Positions 15,341 to 24,548 of a stretch of 64,000 bases of DNA are shown one piece after another. The position numbers and the translations under genes are program-made. The notes beneath the pieces were generated by a model. That model did not search any database. It was not told the DNA's origin and was given only the letters and a program-made list of their open reading frames with translations. The stretch is from the NCBI RefSeq assembly GCF_003391135.1, contig NZ_CP031455.1, positions 2,441,501 to 2,505,500 on the forward strand, written 5' to 3'. The stretch's first letter is position 1. Each line of letters opens with the position of its first letter. This stretch comes from Streptoverticillium olivoreticuli subsp. olivoreticuli. Its GTDB lineage: Bacteria > Actinomycetota > Actinomycetes > Streptomycetales > Streptomycetaceae.

Positions 15341-16176
15341 GGCTTGCGCCCCACCCCGGCGAAGCCCACGTACATCGCCGGGTCGTCGTCCGTGCTCCCC
15401 GCGCCGCCGCCGGGGCCCTTCGCCGGGGCCTCGGGCCGCCACATCGGCATGGGCACCAGGCCGGGCTCGACCATCTCGAACCCGTCGAAGAAGCGGGCCA
15501 CCTCGGCGTGCGAGCGCATCAGCAGCGGTGAACCGACCCCGCGGTAGACGCCCTCAACCCGCTCGCCCTCCTCCGGCTTGATCGGGCCGCTGTCGGTGGT
15601 GGCGTGGGTGAGGATCAGCAGGCTGCCGGGGGCCAGCGCGTCGCGCAGCTCCGCGACGGCGCCCCACGGGTCCTCGCGGTCCTCCATGAAGTGCAGGACG
15701 GCCACCAGCAGCAGCGCGACCGGCCGTCGCAGGTCGAGGAGCCTGCCGACCTCCTCGCCGTCCAGGATGTCCCGCGGTGCCCGCAGGTCCGCGGACGCGA
15801 TGGCGGCGCGCTCGTTGCCCGCGAGGACGGCCCGGCTGTGCGCGACGGCGACCGGGTCGTGGTCGACGTAGACGACGTGCGCCCCGGGGTCCGCGTGCTG
15901 GGCGATCTCGTGGACGTTGCCGAAGGTCGGGATGCCGGAGCCGATGTCGAGGAACTGCGTCACGCCCCGGCCGACGGCGTACCGCACGGCGCGCCGCATG
16001 AAGGCCCGGTTGGCCTGCATGACCTTCGGCAGGCCCGGGAAGGCGTCGATGGCCCGGCGCCCGGCCTCCCGGTCGACCTCGAAGTTGTGCGAGCCGCCCA
16101 GGTAGTAGTCGTAGATGCGGGACACGCTCGGCACGGAAAGGTCGATGCCTTGGGGGGCCCAGGTGGGACGCTCCAT
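15337..16176 (-). CDS. SAM-dependent methyltransferase (DUF574 / Methyltransf_19 family)
   Basis: A 279-residue protein starting at ATG 16176 with GGAGAG 8 bases upstream. The conserved family opening SVSRIYDYYLGGSHNFEVDR and the SAM-binding motifs QFLDIGSGIPTFGNVH and VYVDHDPVAVAHS mark the actinobacterial DUF574 family, whose substrates are generally unknown. Its stop overlaps the start of the PAS-GGDEF-EAL gene, which implies coupled translation. The 279 bases upstream (16177-16455) are AT-richer than the surroundings and hold the likely promoter. Confidence 0.88.
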   Translation of the reverse strand: MERPTWAPQGIDLSVPSVSRIYDYYLGGSHNFEVDREAGRRAIDAFPGLPKVMQANRAFMRRAVRYAVGRGVTQFLDIGSGIPTFGNVHEIAQHADPGAHVVYVDHDPVAVAHSRAVLAGNERAAIASADLRAPRDILDGEEVGRLLDLRRPVALLLVAVLHFMEDREDPWGAVAELRDALAPGSLLILTHATTDSGPIKPEEGERVEGVYRGVGSPLLMRSHAEVARFFDGFEMVEPGLVPMPMWRPEAPAKGPGGGAGSTDDDPAMYVGFAGVGRKP

Positions 16177-16455
16177 CAGTCTGTCTCTCCAGCTCATCGA
16201 ACGGACGTGTGAGCAGAGGCTACTGATCGCCCGTTCGAATGGAAGAAGCAAGTGGAAAACAACGATCCGCATTTAACTGCAGTTCGCCCCTACCCCTTGC
16301 GGGTGCTCCCCCCGAAGTACCCCAAAACCACATTCGCACGTGAGATGCATCTCTCTCACTTCCCCCATCACATACCTCTACGGCCACAGCAGGCACGTGC
16401 ACAACCCTTTATACGGTCCCACATCGATTTGATCATGCAAGGAACGGGCGTGTGC

Positions 16456-17085
16456 TCAGGGCCGGGGCTCCCGCCACATCGGCCACATCCGCGGGCCGCC
16501 GGGGAGGTCGACGACCGTGCCCGTGGAGACGAAGCCGAGGCGCTCGTAGAGCGCCTTGCTGCGCTCGTTGCTCGCCTCCAGATAGGCGGGCATGCCCTCC
16601 TGGTCGCAGCGGTCCAGGACGGGCGTCAGCAGCGCCCGTCCGCGGCCCTGGCCGCGGCGGCCGGGGGCCGCGACGATGACCGGCAGGTAGTAGTGCGACC
16701 GGTCCATGGGGTGCGCGAGGCCCGTCAGCTCGCCGACGACCCGGGCGCGGTCGTTGTCCGGCGCGGCCCCGGCGAGTCGCTCACCGAGCTCGTCGTCCTC
16801 GCCGCCACCGGCCGCGCCGTCGTCGGCCGCCCGGACCGGCAGCCACAGCGCGGCCGCCGAGAGGTCGTCCGTCACGTCCACCCAGCCGTCGCGCAGCGCC
16901 GCGTCGAGATACACGCCGAAGAAGACCGGGTGGACCGCGCGCCGGTACTCCTCGTCCGGGAAGACCCAGCCGCTGACCGGGTCGGCCATGAACGCCTCCC
17001 CGATCAGCAGGCTGATCTCGTCCCGCTCCTCCTTCACCGCCCGGCGGATTCCCGTTATGGCGGCGGCTTCCTGATGCACGGTCAC
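16456..17085 (-). CDS. GNAT-family N-acetyltransferase
   Basis: About 209 residues from GTG 17085, placed 5 bases after GGGAG; a longer form from GTG 17127 is possible but lacks a ribosome site. The acetyl-CoA loop is clear (VAAPGRRGQGRGRALLTPVL) and is followed by LEASNERSKALYERLGF, the classic C-terminal GNAT motif. The acceptor is unknown. The gene stands alone between the methyltransferase promoter region and the peptidase gene. Confidence 0.85.
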   Translation of the reverse strand: MTVHQEAAAITGIRRAVKEERDEISLLIGEAFMADPVSGWVFPDEEYRRAVHPVFFGVYLDAALRDGWVDVTDDLSAAALWLPVRAADDGAAGGGEDDELGERLAGAAPDNDRARVVGELTGLAHPMDRSHYYLPVIVAAPGRRGQGRGRALLTPVLDRCDQEGMPAYLEASNERSKALYERLGFVSTGTVVDLPGGPRMWPMWREPRP

Positions 17086-17211
17086 GGTCGCTCCCTGCGT
17101 ACGAATTGACGTGGCGTTCACGTTCACGTCGATCGTACGGACCGGTGGAACGCGCTCGGCGACCGCTCCGAATGCCCGGTGAATGCGGCGGTATTCACCG
17201 GTGCGAGAGCG

Positions 17212-18552
17212 TCAGCGGACGCCGACGGCGGCCAGTGCCCGGCGCTGCGCGGCCGACGGTTCCGCCGGGAAGTAGAGATAGCAGACCCCTCCCGTACCGC
17301 TCTTGACCTGCCCCTGCGCATTGCGGCGCTTCGTCCGCAGCCAGACGTTCTCGAACTGGCGGCGTTTGTATACGCGTCGGACCGCGGCGTCCGACGGACT
17401 CGCCGGGTCGTTGGCCACCACATCGCCGTCCCGGGTGAAGCCGACGACACACATCAGGTGGCCCGCGGTGCCGTATCCCGCGCCGTCGAGTTCCGAGGCG
17501 AGGAAGGACTGCGAGGTGATGACGGGGATCCTCGCGTGGATCAGTTTCTCCACGTCGTTCAGGGAACGCAGCCGGGTGACCACGGCCTGCATGTCGCGGT
17601 ACGTCGCGGCGTAGGCGGCGTTGAACGGCCAGTTGCCGCAGCCCTGGTACTGGTAGTCGTACGTGTACCGGGCGGCGTGACAGACCTGCGGATCGGCGTA
17701 GGACCGGTCCACCCACGCGAGGTCCGCGGCGGACGGCACCCGGCCCCAGTACTCGAGGACCATCTGCGAGGAGGTCGGGCTGCACCACGCCTCGCCGCCG
17801 TTGTCGTACTGCGGGTACTGCCCCTTGTGGATCTCCTGCGAATAGCGCGGCACCTTCAGCTCGCACCCCTCCCCCGGCGCCGAGGCCGGCACGGTGAAGC
17901 GGTCGGGGATGTCGGAGCCCATGGCGCCGAGCCGCCACACCACGGGGGTGAGGCCGCTGCCGGGCCTGCGGCAGAGGGTGAGGCGCAGCTCGTACGAGAC
18001 GAACCGGAGGCCCGTCGCGGGGCTGTCGACGGCGAGGGTGTCGGTGGAGACGTTGCTCCTGCCGTCCTTCTGCCCGTCGACGGAGGTGCGCCGGATGTCA
18101 CCGATCGCGTCGCCGGCGGTCCAGCGGCCCATCACGTACCAGGGGGTGTGCCCGCCGTCGGTGTAGGCGCCGCGGAGCTCCACCTGGAGCCAGGTGCCGG
18201 CGGGCGCGTGGGCGTTCCAGGAGGCGACGACCTCGCTCGCGGGGGCGGGCAACCGGTGGACCGGGCCGGTCCAGGTGGCGTACTCCCAGGTGGCCGTGGT
18301 GCCGGTGTGCGGGTCGGGATAGTCGAGCGTGCCGACGGCGCGGTCGATGACCAGACCGGTGCGGTGGCCGGTGCGGGGGCAGGTGCCGTGGGCGGTGCCG
18401 TGCCGCCAGTCGGCGGGGGTGAGCCAGGCGCGGTAGTCGATGCGTCCTCCTCCGGAAGGGGCCGCGATGGCGGGCCCGGGGGTGATGACCGCGGCGGCGG
18501 CCGCTCCGAGGGCGGCGGCCAGGACGGTGCGGCGGGGTGTGGGTCTGCTCAT
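17212..18552 (-). CDS. Secreted C39-family (papain-like) peptidase
   Basis: A 446-residue exported protein. The N-terminus has a twin-Arg followed by a hydrophobic segment (PRRTVLAAALGAAAAAV), suggesting Tat or Sec export. Residues about 40-230 are a beta-rich domain of unknown role; the C-terminal part is a peptidase C39-like domain with Cys257 in EAWCSPTSSQMVLEYWG, His365 in AGHLMCVVGF and a following Asp in ANDPA. Family members of this type are often extracellular and poorly characterised. The gene is alone, with a long palindromic repeat upstream. Confidence 0.85.
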   Translation of the reverse strand: MSRPTPRRTVLAAALGAAAAAVITPGPAIAAPSGGGRIDYRAWLTPADWRHGTAHGTCPRTGHRTGLVIDRAVGTLDYPDPHTGTTATWEYATWTGPVHRLPAPASEVVASWNAHAPAGTWLQVELRGAYTDGGHTPWYVMGRWTAGDAIGDIRRTSVDGQKDGRSNVSTDTLAVDSPATGLRFVSYELRLTLCRRPGSGLTPVVWRLGAMGSDIPDRFTVPASAPGEGCELKVPRYSQEIHKGQYPQYDNGGEAWCSPTSSQMVLEYWGRVPSAADLAWVDRSYADPQVCHAARYTYDYQYQGCGNWPFNAAYAATYRDMQAVVTRLRSLNDVEKLIHARIPVITSQSFLASELDGAGYGTAGHLMCVVGFTRDGDVVANDPASPSDAAVRRVYKRRQFENVWLRTKRRNAQGQVKSGTGGVCYLYFPAEPSAAQRRALAAVGVR

Positions 18553-18596
18553 GATCGGGCCTCGTGGTCGGGGACGGAGCGGGGGCTAAGCGATTG

Positions 18597-18760
18597 TCCC
18601 CAGCCCCGCCCCTTCCCGAACCGGGGCGCCGCCCCGGACCCCGGTCCTCAATCGCCGGACGGGCTGGTTTTCCAGCCCGTCCGGCGATTGAGGACACCGC
18701 GCGAAGCGCGGTCGGGGGTCCGGGGGCCTCCCCCGGTTCGGGAAGGGGCGGGGCTGGGGA
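18597..18760. repeat. Dispersed palindromic intergenic repeat, head-to-head copy
   Basis: Two inverted arms: 18597-18626 (TCCCCAGCCCC...) pairs with 18731-18760, and an inner pair centred at about 18669 contains CCAGCCCGTCCGGCGATTG. The unit CCAGCCCGTCCGGCG(A/T)TTGAGGAC...GGGAAGGGGCGGGGCTGGGGA recurs at 21799-21889, and shortened forms occur at 35151-35180 and 59294-59362. It lies in the divergent gap between the peptidase and kinase genes. Confidence 0.8.
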
Positions 18761-18792
18761 GAAACCCGCCGGTCACGGCCTACCGTGGTGCG

Positions 18793-19380
18793 GTGAACGA
18801 ACCCACCGTCGAGACCCTCGCCCAGAGGCTGCGCGCCCTGCCCCCGTCCATCGGCCGCACCCGCCTGGTCGCCGTCGACGGCCACGCCGGCTCCGGCAAG
18901 ACCACCTTCGCCGCCCGCCTCGCGGCCGCCCTGGGCGGCGCCCCGGTCCTCCATCTGGACGACCTCGCCACCCATGAGGAGCTCTTCGCGTGGACCGGAC
19001 GGCTGCGCTCCTGGGTCCTCGAACCCCTGGCCCGGGGCGAGACCGCCCACTACCGCGCCTACGACTGGGTGGCGCGCCGGTTCGCGGAGGAGCGCGAGCT
19101 GCCGGCCGCGCCGGTCGTGCTCGTGGAGGGCGTGGGCGCCGGCCGCCGGGAGCTGTCACCCCATCTGGCAAGCCTGCTGTGGATGGAGTTGACCCATGAG
19201 AGCTCGTGGGAAAGGGGTCAACTCCGTGACGGTCCCGAACTGACCGATTTCTGGGACGGCTGGAAGCGAGCGGAGCAGCGCCACTTCGCCACGGACCCGA
19301 CGCGCCCGCGCGCACAACTCCTGATTCTCCAGTGCCAGGAGGGGTACAAGGTGCTGCCGGGACCCCACGAGAGCCCGTGA
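18793..19380 (+). CDS. P-loop nucleoside/uridine kinase-like protein
   Basis: A 195-residue P-loop protein starting at GTG 18793. The Walker A sequence GHAGSGKTT (about residues 30-38) and the downstream LHLDDLATHEELF, VLVEGVGAG and LRDGPELTDFWDGW pattern resemble uridine kinase and related small-molecule kinases. The acceptor is not known. Monocistronic, followed by a hairpin at 19533-19570. Confidence 0.8.
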   Translation: MNEPTVETLAQRLRALPPSIGRTRLVAVDGHAGSGKTTFAARLAAALGGAPVLHLDDLATHEELFAWTGRLRSWVLEPLARGETAHYRAYDWVARRFAEERELPAAPVVLVEGVGAGRRELSPHLASLLWMELTHESSWERGQLRDGPELTDFWDGWKRAEQRHFATDPTRPRAQLLILQCQEGYKVLPGPHESP

Positions 19381-19860
19381 ACCGCCCTCACCGTCACGCT
19401 CGGTGAGCAACCGGGGCCGGTCAGCCGGTCGTCGCCGACCGATCCCCGCCGAGTGCGCCAACTCCGCTTGACCGAGGGGGCGTACAGGACTTACGTTCTC
19501 ATTAGGCAGCTGACACAAGCCGCCTCAGGACGCGAAGCCCCCGGTTGTTCCCCCGTGATCGGGGGCTTCGTACTCTCCGCGGAACACCCATTTGAGCACT
19601 TTGCTCCGCCGTCCCCTTCACACTGGGTGACCATCTTCCGGAGCGCTTTCCGGCCCCTCGGGATCGCCCCCGCGCCGTGAACAGCGGTGCGGCACCCTTC
19701 GGCCCATGCCGACCACGCAGGTACGATGCCAGTCGGCACACCTATCGGCTGGCGTGTCGGCACACTGGTCAACTCCCGTCCACAGCACAGCGGTTCGGCA
19801 AAGGCGCGCCGGGCAATCGCCCGGCAGCACGCTACGGGGGCAGGGTTTGTGGGGGACGTG
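19381..19860. other. Non-coding region upstream of the EccA-like gene
   Basis: No gene is supported here. It contains a terminator hairpin (19533-19570) for the kinase gene. Nearer the ATPase start, GTCGGCACAC occurs as a direct repeat at 19732-19741 and 19756-19765, 24 bases apart, with an inverted TGCCGAC at about 19707-19713. A TACGAT hexamer at 19722-19727 could be a -10 element, without a clear -35. Confidence 0.5.
19533..19570 (+). terminator. Hairpin terminator after the kinase gene
   Basis: An 11-bp perfect stem: CGAAGCCCCCG (19533-19543) and CGGGGGCTTCG (19560-19570), loop 16 bases. It lies about 150 bases after the kinase stop. Confidence 0.65.
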
Positions 19861-21780
19861 ATGGACATCGGCATGCAGGGCCCACCCGCCCCGGCCGATC
19901 TCGCCTGGCTGCGCGCCGTCGACGCCTACACCATGGGCGCGTACGCACAGGCCGAGGAGGAGTTCCGGGCCGCGGTCCGGGCGGACCCCGGCATGGCCGA
20001 CGCCTGGCTCGGGCTGCACGCCCTGCGCGCCGAGACGACCACCGCACTGCTGCGCATGTACCGCCACCGCGAGCGGTTCGGCGAGCAGCGCACCCGCCAC
20101 CGACGCACGCTCAACTCCTGGTACTGGCTGGGCTGGTGGGTCCAGCCCGTGCTGGAGAGCGGCCGCGACCTGCTCCTCGCCCACGCCTCGCACTGGCTCG
20201 ACGGCCGCCATGTGCCCGAGCTCGACCGGGCCCTGGCCGACTGCCCGCCCGTCGACACCGACCTCCAGGCCCGCTTCCTGCACGCGTGCCGCGCCTACCT
20301 CGTCAAGGACTGGGAGCAGCTCGTCCGGCACACCGAGCCGCTGATCGACGATCCGCTGCTGGGCATCGAGGCCGGGCTGTTCGGCGGCATGGCCCGGGTG
20401 CGCCTGGAGATGTACGGACAGGCCGAACCGCTGCTGGCCGCCGCCCTGATGCGCTGCCGCAGCGAGCAGCCGCAGCGCAAGGAACTGCGCTACTGGCTGG
20501 CCCGCGCCCACGAGGGCACCGGCCGCAGCGCCGCCGCCCTCCCCCTCTACCGCGCCGTGCACCGCGTCGACCCGTCGTTCATGGACACCTCCGCCCGGCT
20601 CACCGCCATCGCCGACGGGGACGGCCTGGACGACCATCTGGACCTGGCGTCGGTGCCGTCGGGCGGTCCGAGCGGCCAGGACCCCGGGAGCCCCGCCGAC
20701 CCGGCGGGCGAGCCCGACGCGCTGTCCGCGCCGGACCTCCCGGGCGGCCGCGACCTGCTCACGGGCACCGGACCCGAGCCCACGGGGACGGCGCAGGCCG
20801 GGCCCGACGGCATGCGCCGGATGTCCCGCATCCCGGTGCCCGGGCAGCCCGCGCCCCAGCCGGTGCCGGGCCCCTCCGACCCGGTGCTGCTGGCGAAGGC
20901 CCTCTCCGAGCTGGAGCGGATGGTGGGCCTGGAGCCCGTCAAACGGCAGGTGCGGGCGCTGTCCGCCCAGCTGCACATGGCGCGGCTGCGGGCCGGGCAG
21001 GGGCTGCCCGTGCAGCCGCCCAAGCGGCACTTCGTCTTCTCCGGCCCCTCGGGCACCGGCAAGACCACGGTGGCCCGCATCCTGGGCCGGGTCTTCTACG
21101 CCCTGGGGCTGCTCGGCGGTGACCACCTGGTGGAGGCCCAGCGCGCCGACCTGGTCGGCGAGTTCCTCGGGCAGACCGCGGTCAAGGCCAATGAGCTGAT
21201 CGACTCGGCGCTCGGCGGGGTGCTCTTCGTCGACGAGGCGTACAGCCTCTCCAACTCCGGCTACAGCAAGGGCGACGCCTACGGCGACGAGGCCCTCCAG
21301 GTGCTGCTCAAGCGCGCCGAGGACAACCGCGACCGCCTGGTCGTCATCCTCGCCGGCTACCCCGAGGGCATGGACCGGCTGCTCGCCACCAACCCCGGCC
21401 TGGGCTCCCGCTTCACCACCCGGGTGGACTTCCCCAGCTACCGCCCCCGCGAACTCACCAGCATCGGGCAGGTGCTGGCCGCGGAGAACGGCGACCAGTG
21501 GGACGAGGAGGCGCTGGACGAGCTGCGCAGCATCAGCGCCCACGTCGTCGAGCAGGGGTGGATCGACGAGCTCGGCAACGGCCGCTTCCTGCGCACGCTC
21601 TACGAGAAGAGCTGCGCGTACAGGGATCTGCGGCTGTCGGGGTACTCGGGCACCCCCACTCGCGATGACCTCGCCACGCTCCGCCTGGCGGACCTGATGC
21701 AGGCGTACGGCGAGGTCCTGTCGGGCCCGGGCTGGTCCTCCCCCCGCCGGGAGTCCCGCGACCCGCAGGATCCTCCGTGA
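19861..21780 (+). CDS. EccA-like AAA+ ATPase (CbbX/CfxQ family) with N-terminal TPR domain
   Basis: A 639-residue protein starting at ATG 19861 behind GGGGGA. The N-terminal half (about 1-265) is helical with TPR-like repeats (AYTMGAYAQAEEEFRAAV), followed by a Pro/Gly/Asp-rich linker (about 265-345) and a CbbX-type AAA+ domain: Walker A GPSGTGKTT near 396-404, Walker B LFVDEAYSLS near 454. This architecture matches EccA of type VII (ESX) secretion systems, but no EccB-EccE, EsxA/B or mycosin gene is in the window, so it may be an orphan with another client. Fusion order and length are normal for EccA-like proteins. Confidence 0.85.
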   Translation: MDIGMQGPPAPADLAWLRAVDAYTMGAYAQAEEEFRAAVRADPGMADAWLGLHALRAETTTALLRMYRHRERFGEQRTRHRRTLNSWYWLGWWVQPVLESGRDLLLAHASHWLDGRHVPELDRALADCPPVDTDLQARFLHACRAYLVKDWEQLVRHTEPLIDDPLLGIEAGLFGGMARVRLEMYGQAEPLLAAALMRCRSEQPQRKELRYWLARAHEGTGRSAAALPLYRAVHRVDPSFMDTSARLTAIADGDGLDDHLDLASVPSGGPSGQDPGSPADPAGEPDALSAPDLPGGRDLLTGTGPEPTGTAQAGPDGMRRMSRIPVPGQPAPQPVPGPSDPVLLAKALSELERMVGLEPVKRQVRALSAQLHMARLRAGQGLPVQPPKRHFVFSGPSGTGKTTVARILGRVFYALGLLGGDHLVEAQRADLVGEFLGQTAVKANELIDSALGGVLFVDEAYSLSNSGYSKGDAYGDEALQVLLKRAEDNRDRLVVILAGYPEGMDRLLATNPGLGSRFTTRVDFPSYRPRELTSIGQVLAAENGDQWDEEALDELRSISAHVVEQGWIDELGNGRFLRTLYEKSCAYRDLRLSGYSGTPTRDDLATLRLADLMQAYGEVLSGPGWSSPRRESRDPQDPP

Positions 21781-21798
21781 GGCCGGACGGACCGGTAT

Positions 21799-21889
21799 CC
21801 AGCCCGTCCGGCGTTTGAGGACAAGCGGCGCAGCCGCTTTGGGGGTCCGGGGGGCTCCCCCCGGTTTCGGGAAGGGGCGGGGCTGGGGA
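21799..21889 (+). repeat. Dispersed palindromic intergenic repeat
   Basis: Contains CCAGCCCGTCCGGCGTTTG, a GCGGCGCAGCCGC-type inner hairpin, GGGGGCTCCCCCC and the terminal GGGAAGGGGCGGGGCTGGGGA, matching the copy at 18672-18760. It lies between two convergent genes and could also act as a terminator. Confidence 0.8.
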
Positions 21890-21903
21890 AAAGCCCCCCG
21901 GCC

Positions 21904-23013
21904 TCAGGCCGTCATCACGCCCCGTTCCTGAGGGACGAGGACTTCGACGCGCGGGTCCGCCACTACGGGCCGGACCGTCGTGACCGCCCGGTGCGAAGGA
22001 TCCCGCACCTCACCCACCAGCATCTCCAGCACATCCTCCAGCGCCACAAGCCCCAGCACCCGCCCCGACGCATCGGCGACGGCCGCCAAGTGCGCGGCGG
22101 CCCGCCGCATCACGGTGAGCGCGTCGTCCAGCGGGAGTTCCGCGCGCAGGGTCTCGACGCGCCGCCAGACGTGCTGCGGCACGGCCCGCTCGCGGTCCTC
22201 CAGGTCCAGGACGTCCTTCACGTGCAGATAGCCCATGAAGGCCCCGCCGGGCCCGGCCACCGGGAAGCGGGAGAAACCGGTGCGCACGGTCAGCTCCTCG
22301 ATCTGCCGGGGGGTGACCGACGGGGCGACCGTGACCAGCGCCGCCGGGTCGAGGAGGACGTCGGTGACCGGGCGGCTGCCCAGCTCCAGCGCGTCCTCCA
22401 GCCGCTCCTGCTCCGCCGGTTCGAGGAGACCGGCCTGCCGGGAGTCCTCCACCAGGCGGTTGAGCTGCTCGCTGGTGAACACCGCCTCGACCTCGTCCTT
22501 GGGCTCGACCCGGAACAGCCTCAGCACCGCGTGCGCGCAGGCGCCGAGGAGGGCCGTGACCGGCCGGCACAGCCGGGCGAAGGCGACGAGCCCCGGGCCG
22601 AGCCACAGCGCGGCGCGGTCGGGCGCCGACATCGCGAGGTTCTTCGGCACCATCTCGCCGATGACGAGGTGGAGGAAGACCACGAGGGCCAGGGCGATCA
22701 CATAGCCCAGCGGATGGACCAGCCCGTCGGGCAGCCCCACCGCGTGGAAGACGGGCTCCAGCAGGTGCGCGACCGTCGGCTCGGCGACCGCGCCGAGCGT
22801 CAGGGAGCAGATGGTGATGCCGAACTGCGCGGCCGCCATCATCTGCGGCAAGTTCTCCAGCCCGGTCAGCACCGTGCGGGCCCGCGCCGAGCCCTCGGCG
22901 GCCTTCGGCTCGATCTGGCTGCGGCGCACGGACACGAGCGCGAACTCGGCGCCCACGAAGAAGCCGTTGGCGAGCACCAGCAGCACGGCGAAGAGGAGTT
23001 GCAGCACGCTCAT
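21904..23013 (-). CDS. CNNM/CorC-type membrane protein with CBS domains (second of pair)
   Basis: A 369-residue integral membrane protein. The N-terminal DUF21/CNNM domain has about four helices (LLFAVLLVLANGFFVGAEFALV opens it), followed by two CBS domains (about 210-330). The C-terminal CorC_HlyC transporter-associated domain is short or absent. Proteins of this family are linked to Mg2+ and Co2+ efflux. It overlaps the paralogue upstream by four bases (ATGA, 23010-23013). Confidence 0.88.
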   Translation of the reverse strand: MSVLQLLFAVLLVLANGFFVGAEFALVSVRRSQIEPKAAEGSARARTVLTGLENLPQMMAAAQFGITICSLTLGAVAEPTVAHLLEPVFHAVGLPDGLVHPLGYVIALALVVFLHLVIGEMVPKNLAMSAPDRAALWLGPGLVAFARLCRPVTALLGACAHAVLRLFRVEPKDEVEAVFTSEQLNRLVEDSRQAGLLEPAEQERLEDALELGSRPVTDVLLDPAALVTVAPSVTPRQIEELTVRTGFSRFPVAGPGGAFMGYLHVKDVLDLEDRERAVPQHVWRRVETLRAELPLDDALTVMRRAAAHLAAVADASGRVLGLVALEDVLEMLVGEVRDPSHRAVTTVRPVVADPRVEVLVPQERGVMTA

Positions 23014-24347
23014 CGCTGCTCCCCCTTGGCGCCGCCGGTGCGCACCAGGCGCACCCGTTCGGCACGGTGGTGTGCCACCTGCCGCACGGACAGCCGCCAG
23101 CCGGGCAGCTCCGCGGTGTCGCCGGGGGCGGGGATCCGGCCGAGGAGACCGGCGACCAGACCGGCCACGGTCTCGTAGGGGCCGTCGGGCGCCTCCAGGC
23201 CGACGCGGCGCAGGGTGTCGACCCGGCAGCCGCCGTCGGCGTCCCACGCCGAGCGGCCGTCCTCGCAGGCGACGGGGGCCAGTTCGGGCCGGTGGGCGTC
23301 CTCGTGGTCGTGCTCGTCGCGCACGTCCCCGACGAGCTCCTCGACGATATCCTCCAGGGTCACCACACCGGCCGTGCCGCCGTACTCGTCGACGACGACG
23401 GCTATCGGCTGCTCGCTGCGCAGCTGCTCCAGCAGCGGCTGCACGGGCAGGGTCTCCGGTACGAGCATGGGCGCGACCGCGATCCGGCCGACCGGCGTGC
23501 GCAGCCGGTCGTGGCCGGGGACCGCGAGGGCGTCCTTGAGGTGGACCATGCCGACGACCTCGTCCAGGCGCTCCCGGTAGACCGGGAAGCGGGAGAGGCC
23601 GGTGGCGCGGGTGAGGTTGAGGACGTCCTCGGCGGTCGCGGTGGACTGGAGGGCGCTGACCTTCACCCGGGGGGTCATCACGTGCTGGGCCGTGAGCTCG
23701 CCGAGCGAGAGGGTCCGTACGAACAGGTCGGCGGTGTCCTGCTCCAGGGTGCCGGCGCGGGCCGAGTGGCGGGCGAGGGAGACGAGTTCGCCGGGGGTGC
23801 GGGCCGAGGCCAGCTCCTCGGCGGGCTCGACGCCCAGGGCCCGCACGAGCCGGTTGGCGACCGTGTTGAGCAGGGTGATCACGGGCCGGAAGAAGTGCGC
23901 GAAGGCGTGCTGCGGGCCGGCGACGAACCGGGCGACCTGGAGGGGCCGGGAGACGGCCCAGTTCTTGGGCACCAGTTCGCCGATGACCATCTGGACGGCG
24001 GACGCGATCAGCATGCCGGTCACCACGGCGACCCCGGGGGCGGCGCCGCCCGGCAGTCCGGCCAGGGTGAGCGGTCCGGTGAGCAGTCCGCCGAGGGCGG
24101 GCTCCGCGAGCATGCCGACCACCAAGGAGGTGATGGTGATGCCGAGTTGGGTGCCCGAGAGCTGGAAGGACAGCTCGCGCAGGGAGGCGACGACGGTGCG
24201 GGCGCGGCGGTCGCCGTCGGCGGCGGCCCGTTCGGCCTCCGGCTTCTCGACGGTCACCAGGCCGAACTCGGCGGCGACGAAGAAGCCGTTCGCGAGGATG
24301 AGGAGCAGTGCTGCCGCAAGGAGCAGCAGGGACACGGTGACACTCAT
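23010..24347 (-). CDS. CNNM/CorC-type membrane protein with CBS and CorC_HlyC domains (first of pair)
   Basis: A 445-residue paralogue of the next gene: DUF21/CNNM membrane domain (about 1-190, starting LLLILANGFFVAAEFGLV), CBS pair (about 205-335, with VVVDEYGGTAGVVTLEDIVEE) and a C-terminal CorC_HlyC domain (about 350-430). The family takes part in divalent cation homeostasis. The pair is read as one unit and the two proteins may form a heterodimer; that last point is inference. The 200 bases upstream hold no gene. Confidence 0.9.
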   Translation of the reverse strand: MSVTVSLLLLAAALLLILANGFFVAAEFGLVTVEKPEAERAAADGDRRARTVVASLRELSFQLSGTQLGITITSLVVGMLAEPALGGLLTGPLTLAGLPGGAAPGVAVVTGMLIASAVQMVIGELVPKNWAVSRPLQVARFVAGPQHAFAHFFRPVITLLNTVANRLVRALGVEPAEELASARTPGELVSLARHSARAGTLEQDTADLFVRTLSLGELTAQHVMTPRVKVSALQSTATAEDVLNLTRATGLSRFPVYRERLDEVVGMVHLKDALAVPGHDRLRTPVGRIAVAPMLVPETLPVQPLLEQLRSEQPIAVVVDEYGGTAGVVTLEDIVEELVGDVRDEHDHEDAHRPELAPVACEDGRSAWDADGGCRVDTLRRVGLEAPDGPYETVAGLVAGLLGRIPAPGDTAELPGWRLSVRQVAHHRAERVRLVRTGGAKGEQR

Positions 24348-24548
24348 GCCGCCGCCTCGTCACGGTGGGCGGCGGCGCAGGTACTACAGGACGATCCGTC
24401 CATTGCCGGAGGGAGTCACTCCTCGGTTCGCAGGTGCCCCGCTGGGCCGTGGGGACCACGGCGGGATCGCGCGGTGCGGGGCGGGGCAAGGTGTGCCCGT
24501 GGCACCAGAGTAATCAAGGACTCGCGATCTCGGGGCGGTCGGCCGCGG

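Noticed and set aside
14303..15547. 414-codon + strand open frame over the GGDEF-EAL and methyltransferase genes
   Set aside because: No ribosome site or family match; the minus-strand genes have intact catalytic motifs.
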